A program made the position numbers and the translations under genes. Below the pieces are notes generated by a model. That model did no database searches. It saw nothing but the letters and a program-made list of their open reading frames with translations, and was not told where the DNA came from. Of a stretch of 31,464 nucleotides of DNA, positions 23,895 through 30,085 are shown in pieces; positions within the stretch are counted from its first letter, which is position 1; each line of letters opens with the position of its first letter. The DNA lies in IMG/VR virus record IMGVR_UViG_3300024262_001471, positions 1 through 31,464 of that record. One strand, written 5' to 3'. The stretch is from a virus.

Positions 23895-24679
23895 TGGTAA
23901 TTAAAAACGAAGAACTACTACGAACTTACGCCCCTGCCGCTTTTGCAACAGCACCAGAGGAGGGTAAAGTCTCTGGACGCTACACCTTCCTCCCCACTAC
24001 TGATATCCTTGAGATCCTTCAGGACGAGGGCTGGACTGCTTGGAAGGCCCAACAGGTCCAAGCTAGGAAGTGGAGTCAGGATCACGCCAAGCATATTATC
24101 CGTCTTCGCCATGAAGACATGGATATGCAGTCTTTTGGTGTGGGAGACTCTTTCCCTGAGATGCTGCTTATTAATGCACACAATGGTCTTGGTGGGTATA
24201 CTCTCCAAGGTGGAATCTTCCGCATGGTTTGCTCTAACGGAATGGTGATCTCTGAATCGGACTTCGGTAAGGTTCATATTCGCCACATCGGATTTAAGCC
24301 TGAGCAGGTTGTAAAAGCCTCTAAGCAACTTATTCTGGACTCGTCCCGAATTGCAAGCAAGATTGATAGCTGGCAAGAGACTGAAATGACTCAACGCAGT
24401 CGTAAAGACTTCTTTACTGATGCTGCTAGACTTCGCTTCGATGCGCCTGATGAGGGAATTGTTACTGACATTGCTACCCCTAGGCGAGTAGAAGATCAAA
24501 AAACTGATCTTTGGACTACATTCAATGTAGCACAAGAAAACCTCCTGCGAGGAGGCTTCCGCAACGGTATGACAAATAGAATGGTGCGGCCAATCTCTAA
24601 TATTCAAAAAGATGTGAATTTGAACTCTCAGCTTTGGGACTTGGCCTCTACATATAGTGAGAGCGTAGCTCTCAACTAA
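23894..24679 (+). CDS. DUF932-family protein
   Basis: A 261-residue protein with the hallmarks of DUF932 (phage/plasmid-like protein): YTFLPTTDILEILQDEGW near the N-terminus, then EMLLINAHNGLGGYTLQGGIFRMVCSNGM split across about residues 90-118, with the diagnostic R-x-V-C-x-N-G-M. The family is widespread in phages and plasmids. Its biochemical role is not established. An old-looking A/G hairpin region and the next gene follow. Confidence 0.85.
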   Translation: MVIKNEELLRTYAPAAFATAPEEGKVSGRYTFLPTTDILEILQDEGWTAWKAQQVQARKWSQDHAKHIIRLRHEDMDMQSFGVGDSFPEMLLINAHNGLGGYTLQGGIFRMVCSNGMVISESDFGKVHIRHIGFKPEQVVKASKQLILDSSRIASKIDSWQETEMTQRSRKDFFTDAARLRFDAPDEGIVTDIATPRRVEDQKTDLWTTFNVAQENLLRGGFRNGMTNRMVRPISNIQKDVNLNSQLWDLASTYSESVALN

Positions 24680-24684
24680 TCCTT

Positions 24685-24717
24685 AGAGGGAGGGGGGGTT
24701 ATCCCCTAATCTCCTCT
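24685..24717 (+). other. Imperfect hairpin after the DUF932 gene
   Basis: AGAGG/CCTCT (24685-24689 with 24713-24717) and an inner AGGGG/CCCCT pairing can form an interrupted stem in the 56-base intergenic gap. There is no T-run after it, so an intrinsic terminator is doubtful; it may be a processing or stabilising structure. Confidence 0.3.
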
Positions 24718-24735
24718 TCCTCGCTATACCTTATT

Positions 24736-25104
24736 ATGCGAAAAAAAGATTACGATCATAGAGAGCCCTTCCTAGTAGACGAGAACGGACTATATGTTAC
24801 AGTCTCACAGATGGGATTTTACATGAATAGACCCAGGAAAGAAATAAAGTTCAACGCTACTGATACAGAATTTTTAAATTACTACAAGAACTGTTGCTTA
24901 TACAACCTAGTTTATGATATGATGGAAGAAGACTCCACCTGTGCCAAGATGTATTGGGATGCTGACCTTGAGTGTGTCTCCCTATCCTTTCCAGTAAAAG
25001 GTGAAGTGGCTCAAGCATTTGCACAAGTGGGCCGTGTCTTTGAAGTGAATAACTTTGATGATGATGGTGATGATGACGAAGATATTTACGGCATTTTCTC
25101 ATGA
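24736..25104 (+). CDS. Hypothetical protein with acidic, aromatic-ending tail
   Basis: A 122-residue protein of no family I recognise. It contains a compact alpha/beta-looking body (about 1-100) and a C-terminal run DDDGDDDEDIYGIFS, in which a string of aspartates is followed by aromatic residues. This arrangement resembles the protein-interaction tails of ssDNA-binding proteins, but there is no OB fold that I can see. The aspartate run is encoded by GAT/GAC repeats at about 25055-25080. TATACC lies 5 bases before the ATG, a weak copy of the leaderless promoter layout. Confidence 0.6.
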   Translation: MRKKDYDHREPFLVDENGLYVTVSQMGFYMNRPRKEIKFNATDTEFLNYYKNCCLYNLVYDMMEEDSTCAKMYWDADLECVSLSFPVKGEVAQAFAQVGRVFEVNNFDDDGDDDEDIYGIFS

Positions 25105-25295
25105 AAGAAAAATATTCAGATGGTGCAGGTTCTAAGAAAGAACTGTTTAAGAAAAACAAAAAGAATAACCGAAAAATCCGTAAAGCCTACGATAACGCAT
25201 CCTATGATAGTTCAAAGGATAGCCCAGAGGATTTAGACGAGTGGTACGAACTCGATGATACTGGGTTTGAGAAATTTACAAATGGAAAGCGTTAA
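25101..25295 (+). CDS. Small lysine-rich hypothetical protein
   Basis: A 64-residue protein, basic in its first half (KKELFKKNKKNNRKIRK) and acidic in the second (DSPEDLDEWYELDD). The charge split suggests a disordered or partner-binding peptide. It starts in an ATGA overlap with the upstream gene and overlaps the hydroxylase gene by 14 bases. No function is suggested by the sequence. Confidence 0.5.
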   Translation: MKEKYSDGAGSKKELFKKNKKNNRKIRKAYDNASYDSSKDSPEDLDEWYELDDTGFEKFTNGKR

Positions 25296-25878
25296 AACAC
25301 ACAACTCAGGGGCAACTTATATTACGGCTAAAAAAGTTATTTCTGATGAGTTGTCAGATAAACTAATAGCTTTAGTTGATGAGAGAGGGAAACGATCTGA
25401 TTGGTCTAATAATCCTGAATGCTTAGAGTATCAGATTGCTAACCCTTTTTCTAAAGTCCGTTCTCCTAATGATGAGAGAGTTACAGAGGTACTAGCAGAC
25501 CTATTCGGTATTGGTGAGAGCTTTTTAAGACACGCAAACTGGAACTTTGGAAATAATGTCTGTGATATAGTTACAGGGCATCATGGTTTTTGGATTCTTA
25601 AGTACGAAGAGGGAGGACATTTTTATCCTCATTGTGACTGGGACTCTGGCCCTAATGGTATTCGCCCTCCTATAGTCGCAACCACTTGTCTCCTGCTTAA
25701 TGATACTTTCCGAGGAGGTGAGACGATTCTATTCGACTCTAAGGCCCAACCCACTATAATAGAGCGTGAGCGAGGTTCTTCCCTTTCTTGGGATGGGTTT
25801 ACGCAACATAAGATAGCACCAGTCACAGAGGGCACTAGATACGCCCTTGTTATACATTATACAGGAACAATAAAATGA
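25282..25878 (+). CDS. Prolyl 4-hydroxylase-like 2OG-Fe(II) oxygenase
   Basis: A 198-residue double-stranded beta-helix dioxygenase. GGHFYPHCDWDSG provides the iron ligands H117 and D119, GGETILFDS is the conserved strand of P4H-type enzymes, FTQHKIAPVTEGTRYALVIHY provides the third ligand H176 and the 2-oxoglutarate-binding R186. It should hydroxylate a proline or similar residue in a peptide using O2, 2-oxoglutarate and Fe(II). Phages commonly carry such enzymes with unknown targets. The ATG at 25282 is chosen over one at 25255, which would extend the overlap to 41 bases. Confidence 0.85.
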   Translation: MESVKTHNSGATYITAKKVISDELSDKLIALVDERGKRSDWSNNPECLEYQIANPFSKVRSPNDERVTEVLADLFGIGESFLRHANWNFGNNVCDIVTGHHGFWILKYEEGGHFYPHCDWDSGPNGIRPPIVATTCLLLNDTFRGGETILFDSKAQPTIIERERGSSLSWDGFTQHKIAPVTEGTRYALVIHYTGTIK

Positions 25879-26129
25879 GTTGGATTTGGGGAGAGAAAAA
25901 ATCAGAAGATAGAGTGAAGATGGATTTTACGGCAAAGAATCGCCGTAGAGACTTAATTACTAGAACTGTTAAGGTTCACCTTGAGTTAGAGATGGAATAT
26001 CCACAGAAGCTTGATATCATTCAAGGAATTAGGGAAACTAAAACCTCTTTCGATCTTCCTCTAGGTATTGCGTTAAAAGAAGCTCATATCGCCCATATTG
26101 AAATTCTAGGGGATCCTGATGATAAGTGA
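25875..26129 (+). CDS. Hypothetical protein, 84 aa
   Basis: An 84-residue protein overlapping the hydroxylase stop by four bases. It looks like a short beta-alpha-beta unit: TRTVKVHLELEMEY as a strand, LDIIQGIRETKTS as a helix and AHIAHIEILGDPDD as a second strand. No family is recognised. Confidence 0.55.
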   Translation: MSWIWGEKKSEDRVKMDFTAKNRRRDLITRTVKVHLELEMEYPQKLDIIQGIRETKTSFDLPLGIALKEAHIAHIEILGDPDDK

Positions 26130-26298
26130 CCTAGAAATGTCGTGGAAGCCCTTTGGATATCCCTTCACTTATGGGGAGTGGGACGATTTAGTGACATGGT
26201 ATGTTCAAAAAAAGATCTCAAATGCCCTAGATACTAAAGAGGAGAACAATTATGCCCACAACTTACATTCCCAAAAATTCGATTCTTGGCCCCGCTAG
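26119..26298 (+). CDS. Possible small gene filling the gap before the AAA+ operon
   Basis: An ATG at 26119 opens a 59-codon frame ending with TAG at 26296-26298. It covers the otherwise empty 122 bases between two genes, overlaps the upstream gene by 11 bases and the downstream one by 47. An AGGGG box lies about 6 bases before the ATG. The translation (DLEMSWKPFGYPFTYGEWDD, then TWYVQKKISNAL) is rich in aromatic residues and looks protein-like. The long downstream overlap is unusual and lowers confidence. Confidence 0.4.
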   Translation: MISDLEMSWKPFGYPFTYGEWDDLVTWYVQKKISNALDTKEENNYAHNLHSQKFDSWPR

Positions 26299-26590
26299 GG
26301 TCCAGAGGATTGCAAAAAAACTTATTGACGAGGCTGGAGAGGATAGAACCTTAGCCTTAGAAGCCCATAGATTCTTTAGAGCTATGGTAGACGAAAACCC
26401 ACAAGATGCTGCTGCTAAGACCTTAATGGTTGACGCACTCAAGGTTGCCCAGGCATCTAAAAACAATGTGGTAAAAATTCTCAATCTTGTAATCAAGATG
26501 GAAGAAACGACTTCAGACCCAAAAACTAAAGCATCGAAAGGTGCAGGTAACTCGGTATTTAACGAGTTAGATAACCTACTAAATGAGTAA
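26252..26590 (+). CDS. Hypothetical helical protein upstream of the AAA+ unfoldase
   Basis: A 112-residue, mostly alpha-helical protein with a good AGAGGAG ribosome-binding site. RVQRIAKKLIDEAGED, ALEAHRFFRAMVDENPQDAA and TLMVDALKVAQASKNN read as three amphipathic helices, reminiscent of a helical-repeat or adaptor-like fold. It ends eight bases inside the next gene, so it is co-translated with the ClpA/ClpC-like unfoldase and could be its partner or substrate adaptor. That role is inferred from position only. Confidence 0.6.
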   Translation: MPTTYIPKNSILGPARVQRIAKKLIDEAGEDRTLALEAHRFFRAMVDENPQDAAAKTLMVDALKVAQASKNNVVKILNLVIKMEETTSDPKTKASKGAGNSVFNELDNLLNE

Positions 26591-27914
26591 GCAAAAAACC
26601 TATCGTGTTGTATGTTCCGAACTAAACCTAGTACTCTTTGTAAAAGGGTACTCTTTAGCCGAGGAGCAGAAACTTTATACTTCCCTTAGAAACAAAATTC
26701 TCAAAGAAGTGAAGCCTATTAAGGTGGAGGATTACAAAAGCTTTATCGTTAAGAAGTTTTTGATTGATGCTGATGCCTTCTTTGATATGCTAGGAACTGA
26801 TGATGTTCAAGAATTGATAGATGCTGTTGATGCCGCATATAACGCTATCACAGAGTTATATCCTCCCTTCACCCTGGAATTCATTTGCACAGATTTGAAT
26901 ACAGACACCTTCATGGCGGGTGTTCAAAAGAGATTTATAAAGCATCTCAAAGATCAGATCAACCTAAAGCATGAAGAGGGCTCTAGTGTCACCATAACTT
27001 CTATTGAGCAGATTAGGGAACTAGAGGACTATCTCAAAGAGAATATCATTGGACAAAGAAATGCTTTGGACTCGGTGGTGAAGTCTCTTAAACTTATGGC
27101 TTCTGGTTTAGCTGGGCACTCATCCTTTTTGTTTGTTGGCCCTACAGGAGTTGGCAAGACACAAGTAGGTAAGCTGCTTGGAGAGAAGTTTAGTGGTAAT
27201 TTCTATAAGATCAACTGTGCTGAGTATGCAGGGGGACATGAGTATGCCAAGCTGATTGGTTCTCCCCCAGGCTATGTAGGACACACGGAGAAGAGCCTCC
27301 TAGCCGAGAAAGCAGAGCAGTCCAATAGATGGGTGTTCTTGTTCGATGAGATTGAGAAGGCCCACCACAAGCTGTACGACTTCCTCCTGTCCCTGCTAGA
27401 CGATGGCACTTGCACAGATAATATGGGACAGATCTTAGACTTCTCAGAATCAATCTTCATCTTCACCTCCAATCAAGGAGTGGGAGAGATTAACAGGAAC
27501 CCCGTAGGTTTCGCTAAGTCGCCAGAGATCACGCAGGATATTACAGACACTATTATCACAGAGTCAGTTAAAAAACACTTTAATCCTGAGTTTCTGAACC
27601 GAATTGATGAGATCGTTTTGTTCTCCTCTCTTAATAAAGTAGAGGTTAAGAAGATTGCTGAGATCCAACTAGGTATGTTACCCATCAAAGTAACGAAGCC
27701 GCTTGTCGATTTCGTAGTAGAGAAGGGTTACTCCGCTGAGTACGGAGCCAGAAACATTGCAAGGTTTATCAAGAATAATATTACTGATAAGATTGCCGAT
27801 GCTGTTCTGAATAGATTAGTTCCTAAGAAGGACGGAGACTACTTTATGTCTAGGATTGTCAAGGGCGAGGTCAAGATCATAGATACTAAAAAATATAATG
27901 TATCTTCTTCTTGA
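26583..27914 (+). CDS. ClpA/ClpC-type AAA+ unfoldase
   Basis: A 443-residue protein with a single AAA+ module related to the D2 domain of ClpA, ClpC and ClpB. Walker A GPTGVGKT is at residues 186-193, the pore-loop region contains GSPPGYVGH, Walker B VFLFDE is at 251-256, sensor 1 is in FIFTSNQG, and EFLNRIDEIVLF carries the arginine finger. After sensor 1 the motif VGF at 308-310 sits where ClpA (IGL) and ClpC (VGF) have their ClpP-docking loop. The first 150 residues are not a Clp N domain and I do not recognise them. It may unfold proteins, possibly delivering them to host ClpP, since no protease is encoded nearby. Confidence 0.85.
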   Translation: MSKQKTYRVVCSELNLVLFVKGYSLAEEQKLYTSLRNKILKEVKPIKVEDYKSFIVKKFLIDADAFFDMLGTDDVQELIDAVDAAYNAITELYPPFTLEFICTDLNTDTFMAGVQKRFIKHLKDQINLKHEEGSSVTITSIEQIRELEDYLKENIIGQRNALDSVVKSLKLMASGLAGHSSFLFVGPTGVGKTQVGKLLGEKFSGNFYKINCAEYAGGHEYAKLIGSPPGYVGHTEKSLLAEKAEQSNRWVFLFDEIEKAHHKLYDFLLSLLDDGTCTDNMGQILDFSESIFIFTSNQGVGEINRNPVGFAKSPEITQDITDTIITESVKKHFNPEFLNRIDEIVLFSSLNKVEVKKIAEIQLGMLPIKVTKPLVDFVVEKGYSAEYGARNIARFIKNNITDKIADAVLNRLVPKKDGDYFMSRIVKGEVKIIDTKKYNVSSS

Positions 27915-27938
27915 GAACTAGTTCTACTCCGCTATAAT
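27911..27938 (+). promoter_or_regulatory. Promoter of the tRNA cluster with a palindrome in its spacer
   Basis: TTGAGA at 27911-27916, a 16-base spacer and TATAAT at 27933-27938. Transcription would start near 27945, three bases before the first tRNA. The spacer and -35 region contain the perfect 12-base palindrome AGAACTAGTTCT at 27914-27925, which could be an operator. Confidence 0.65.
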
Positions 27939-27947
27939 ACTCCGTAT

Positions 27948-28024
27948 GGGGCGGTAGCATACTTAGTAAATGCTCTGATCTTATATGTCAGCGATAGAAG
28001 GTGCAATTCCTTCTCGCCCTACCA
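27948..28024 (+). tRNA. tRNA-Ile, anticodon UAU
   Basis: A 77-base cloverleaf folds by hand: 7-pair acceptor stem (two G-U pairs), D stem GCAT/ATGC, anticodon stem CTGAT/GTCAG, loop CTTATAT with anticodon TAT at 27982-27984, 5-base variable loop, T stem GAAGG/CCTTC with loop TGCAATT, discriminator A and an encoded CCA. It reads AUA, which is frequent in this phage. The D loop (ACTTAGTAA) lacks the usual GG pair that contacts the T loop, so the tRNA is atypical. Confidence 0.85.
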
Positions 28025-28052
28025 CACAGAAACGAAAAAAAAGGAAACTATT

Positions 28053-28265
28053 ATGAATGAAATCAATGAAAAGTATTTGGCACGGATGTTAGAAGGAGCA
28101 GAGCAGGGTCTTAGTCAGGTTGAATCTGGGATTACCCAGATGGAAGACCAGATGGGGAAAATGCTTGAGCAGAAAGAGGAGATGGATACAGCTATTACGG
28201 AGTTGAAAGAACTTCTTGGCTTGAGTAAAGAAGAATCTAAAACTCCTGAACTCCTTGTTGACTGA
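28053..28265 (+). CDS. Small coiled-coil protein between tRNA genes
   Basis: A 70-residue protein with an AAGGAAA ribosome-binding site, encoded between tRNA-Ile and tRNA-Leu. Residues 10-58 (ARMLEGAEQGLSQVESGITQ onward) show regular heptad spacing of L, V, I and M, so an almost continuous coiled coil is likely. It is strongly acidic overall. No family is recognised. It may be an oligomeric scaffold or a small regulator. Confidence 0.65.
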   Translation: MNEINEKYLARMLEGAEQGLSQVESGITQMEDQMGKMLEQKEEMDTAITELKELLGLSKEESKTPELLVD

Positions 28266-28280
28266 GGCATTAAGTAATGC

Positions 28281-28357
28281 GGGACGGTAGCCCAATCGGT
28301 AGAGGCATCAGACTTAAAATCTGACAAGTGCGGGTTCGAATCCCGCTCGTCCTACCA
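28281..28357 (+). tRNA. tRNA-Leu, anticodon UAA, short variable loop
   Basis: A 77-base cloverleaf: acceptor GGGACGG/TCGTCCT, D stem GCC/GGC with a loop containing CGGT, anticodon stem TCAGA/TCTGA, loop CTTAAAA with anticodon TAA at 28315-28317, variable loop CAAGT (5 bases), T stem GCGGG/CCCGC with loop TTCGAAT, discriminator A and an encoded CCA. It should read UUA. Bacterial tRNA-Leu normally has a long variable arm, which is missing here. Confidence 0.9.
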
Positions 28358-28359
28358 TT

Positions 28360-28436
28360 GCGCCCTTAGCTCAACTGGATAGAGCAACAAACTTCTAATT
28401 TGTAGGTTTCAGGTTCAAGTCCTGAAGGGCGTACCA
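28360..28436 (+). tRNA. tRNA-Arg, anticodon UCU
   Basis: A 77-base cloverleaf starting two bases after the preceding tRNA: acceptor GCGCCCT/AGGGCGT, D stem GCTC/GAGC, anticodon stem ACAAA/TTTGT, loop CTTCTAA with anticodon TCT at 28394-28396, variable loop AGGTT, T stem TCAGG/CCTGA with loop TTCAAGT, discriminator A and an encoded CCA. It reads AGA, a codon used heavily across this window. Confidence 0.93.
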
Positions 28437-28456
28437 AAACAAGACTATAATACGAT
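28422..28456 (+). promoter_or_regulatory. Promoter with -10 box 5 bases before the beta-helix gene start
   Basis: TATAAT at 28446-28451, in GACTATAATA, ends five bases before the ATG at 28457. CTGAAG at 28422-28427, inside the 3' arm of tRNA-Arg, lies at the same 18-base spacing as TTGAAG before the MazG promoter. The resulting mRNA would be leaderless. Confidence 0.5.
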
Positions 28457-29278
28457 ATGAATAAAATTATTTTAACTACCCTCTTACTGCTAGGTGCTAC
28501 CGCGCCAGCAATCGCTGATGTTATTACCGTAGACGGTACTATCATTGACGGACAAACTTTTACGAGTCAACTCTCTGTGAAAGCTCACGATGTCGTTATC
28601 CGAAACTGTACTATTGATATGGCTTGGGATGGTTCCGATGGATTTTACGGCATCTCCAATGTGTATTATGACGCTAATGGAGATCCCCGCTCAACTAATC
28701 TCTTGATTGAGAACTGTACTGTTCGGGGTGGAACTACTGGAATCTATGTCCACCATGCTAATGTCTTCTTTAATGATATCCAAGATGTGGGCTCTGATGC
28801 TATGAAATGTAGTACTAGAGGCAATGCCCGCTTTATTGGAAACCATACTGCTCGTCTTGGTTTAATTCCTGGTTCTCATGCAGATGGTCTTCAACTGGTT
28901 GGAGGCTCTAATGTTTTAATTGCTTACAATCACTTCGACATCCCCATCAGCCATGCGGATAGCGGTCCTTGGGGGTCAAACGCTGGAATTATGATTCATG
29001 ATGGAAACGCTGATATCTCACGCATTTTCATCTTCCGCAATCTCTTTGATGGTGGAAACTATTCCATCTTCCTTACTCACAAGAACGGTTCCCCTTGGCA
29101 AGCTCCTACCCTGTGCCGTGTGAACTACAACACCTTTACCCATGATTACCGCTTTGGTCCCTTTTCTTGGGACTACGATCCTCTGATTCAGGTTAATGGA
29201 AACCGTTGGGATGATGGAAGCCTTATGGATTATGGTCAATGGGACATCAACACTTGGGACAACTGGCCCAACCAGTAA
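28457..29278 (+). CDS. Secreted right-handed parallel beta-helix protein
   Basis: A 273-residue protein with a Sec signal peptide (basic start, hydrophobic LTTLLLLGATAP, predicted cleavage after AIA at residue 20). The mature part shows repeated rungs such as DVVIRNCTIDM, NLLIENCTVRG, ARFIGNHTARL, VLIAYNHFDI and IFIFRNLFDGG, the N-x-x-I/V-x-N pattern of pectate-lyase-like beta-helices, together with SHADGLQLVGGSN. Such folds act as polysaccharide lyases, hydrolases or phage depolymerases. A catalytic set cannot be assigned by eye. It has its own promoter and no ribosome-binding site, and it appears to be exported from the infected cell. Confidence 0.75.
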   Translation: MNKIILTTLLLLGATAPAIADVITVDGTIIDGQTFTSQLSVKAHDVVIRNCTIDMAWDGSDGFYGISNVYYDANGDPRSTNLLIENCTVRGGTTGIYVHHANVFFNDIQDVGSDAMKCSTRGNARFIGNHTARLGLIPGSHADGLQLVGGSNVLIAYNHFDIPISHADSGPWGSNAGIMIHDGNADISRIFIFRNLFDGGNYSIFLTHKNGSPWQAPTLCRVNYNTFTHDYRFGPFSWDYDPLIQVNGNRWDDGSLMDYGQWDINTWDNWPNQ

Positions 29279-29286
29279 TTAAAACT

Positions 29287-29715
29287 ATGGCTTCTCAGAA
29301 ATCGTTAGATAAAACTTATATGAGGATGGCTGAGGAGCTATCAAAACTATCTTATGCAGAAAGAAAAAAGGTTGGATGTCTCATTGTTAAAGACACGCAG
29401 ATTATATCGGAGGGGTACAATGGTACTCCCACAGGGTTTGATAATGCCTGTGAGTACTACTCCCATGTCGATGAGATGTATACTAAGCCCGAGGTTCTTC
29501 ATGCAGAATCTAATGCGATCACTAAACTCGCTAGATCGACAAACTCTTCTAGCGACAGCACTCTATATGTCACCTTGGCTCCTTGCTTCGATTGCAGTAA
29601 GCTTATCATTCAAGCTGGGGTGAAGAGACTGGTTTATAAAGATACCTATAGAAAAGATGGGTTAGCCTTACTAGATAAAGCTGGGGTAAATGTATCCCAG
29701 ATTGGAGAAAATTAA
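29287..29715 (+). CDS. dCMP deaminase
   Basis: A 142-residue zinc-dependent cytidine/deoxycytidylate deaminase. GYNGTPTGFDNACEYY is the substrate-binding loop, LHAESNAI gives the zinc ligand H72 and the catalytic E74, and LAPCFDCSKL gives zinc ligands C100 and C103. It converts dCMP to dUMP, feeding thymidylate synthesis for phage DNA, and complements the ribonucleotide reductase and MazG-like genes. ATG 29287 is preferred to an in-frame ATG at 29239, which would overlap the beta-helix gene by 40 bases. Confidence 0.9.
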   Translation: MASQKSLDKTYMRMAEELSKLSYAERKKVGCLIVKDTQIISEGYNGTPTGFDNACEYYSHVDEMYTKPEVLHAESNAITKLARSTNSSSDSTLYVTLAPCFDCSKLIIQAGVKRLVYKDTYRKDGLALLDKAGVNVSQIGEN

Positions 29716-29716
29716 T

Positions 29717-30085
29717 ATGAAAAATTTACTAACAGAGAAGAACTTTATGTGGCTCGCAATCATTGCACTCGCCATCCTTAGCTTTACCAAGCCCTTCAAC
29801 AAAGGAAGGCAGAGTGAGCGTAAACGAATGACCCCCAATCAAAGCCATTGGGATCAGGAAGAGCGAGGTATGAAAATTGAGCGACAGAAGTGTATGAAAC
29901 AGCGGGGTAATAGGAACCTCTCCCCTGAGCAGCGTAAGGCTGCAAAGGAATTGAGTGAGCTAAGTGAACCAGACATGATGGAGTTTTACCGCTCGCAAGA
30001 GTCTAATGAGCATATGAAAGCTAATGAGCCTCGCTTCGGAGCGCACGATTTCTTTCTAGGCCAGGATGCCAAGCTATGGGAGTGA
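29717..30085 (+). CDS. Membrane-anchored hypothetical protein
   Basis: A 122-residue protein with an N-terminal transmembrane helix (about residues 10-23, FMWLAIIALAILSF) followed by a highly charged, probably helical cytoplasmic or periplasmic domain (RQSERKRM..., LSPEQRKAAKELSELSE). It looks like an inner-membrane-anchored small protein. Candidate roles such as spanin, holin regulator or exclusion factor are possible, but none is indicated by a motif. ATG 29717 follows the deaminase stop by one base and is preferred to an upstream in-frame alternative at 29690. Confidence 0.6.
   Translation: MKNLLTEKNFMWLAIIALAILSFTKPFNKGRQSERKRMTPNQSHWDQEERGMKIERQKCMKQRGNRNLSPEQRKAAKELSELSEPDMMEFYRSQESNEHMKANEPRFGAHDFFLGQDAKLWE

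Noticed and set aside
23918-24607. A 229-codon open frame on the minus strand opposite the DUF932 gene
   Set aside because: The + strand gene is a recognisable family with a good start; the minus frame has low-complexity, cysteine-rich content with no motif.
24659-24673. Perfect 6-pair hairpin GAGAGC-GTA-GCTCTC at the end of the DUF932 gene
   Set aside because: It lies in the last codons and is not followed by a T-run, so it is not an intrinsic terminator.
29239-29286. ATG start upstream of dCMP deaminase
   Set aside because: It would overlap the beta-helix gene by 40 bases and add residues not seen in the deaminase family.
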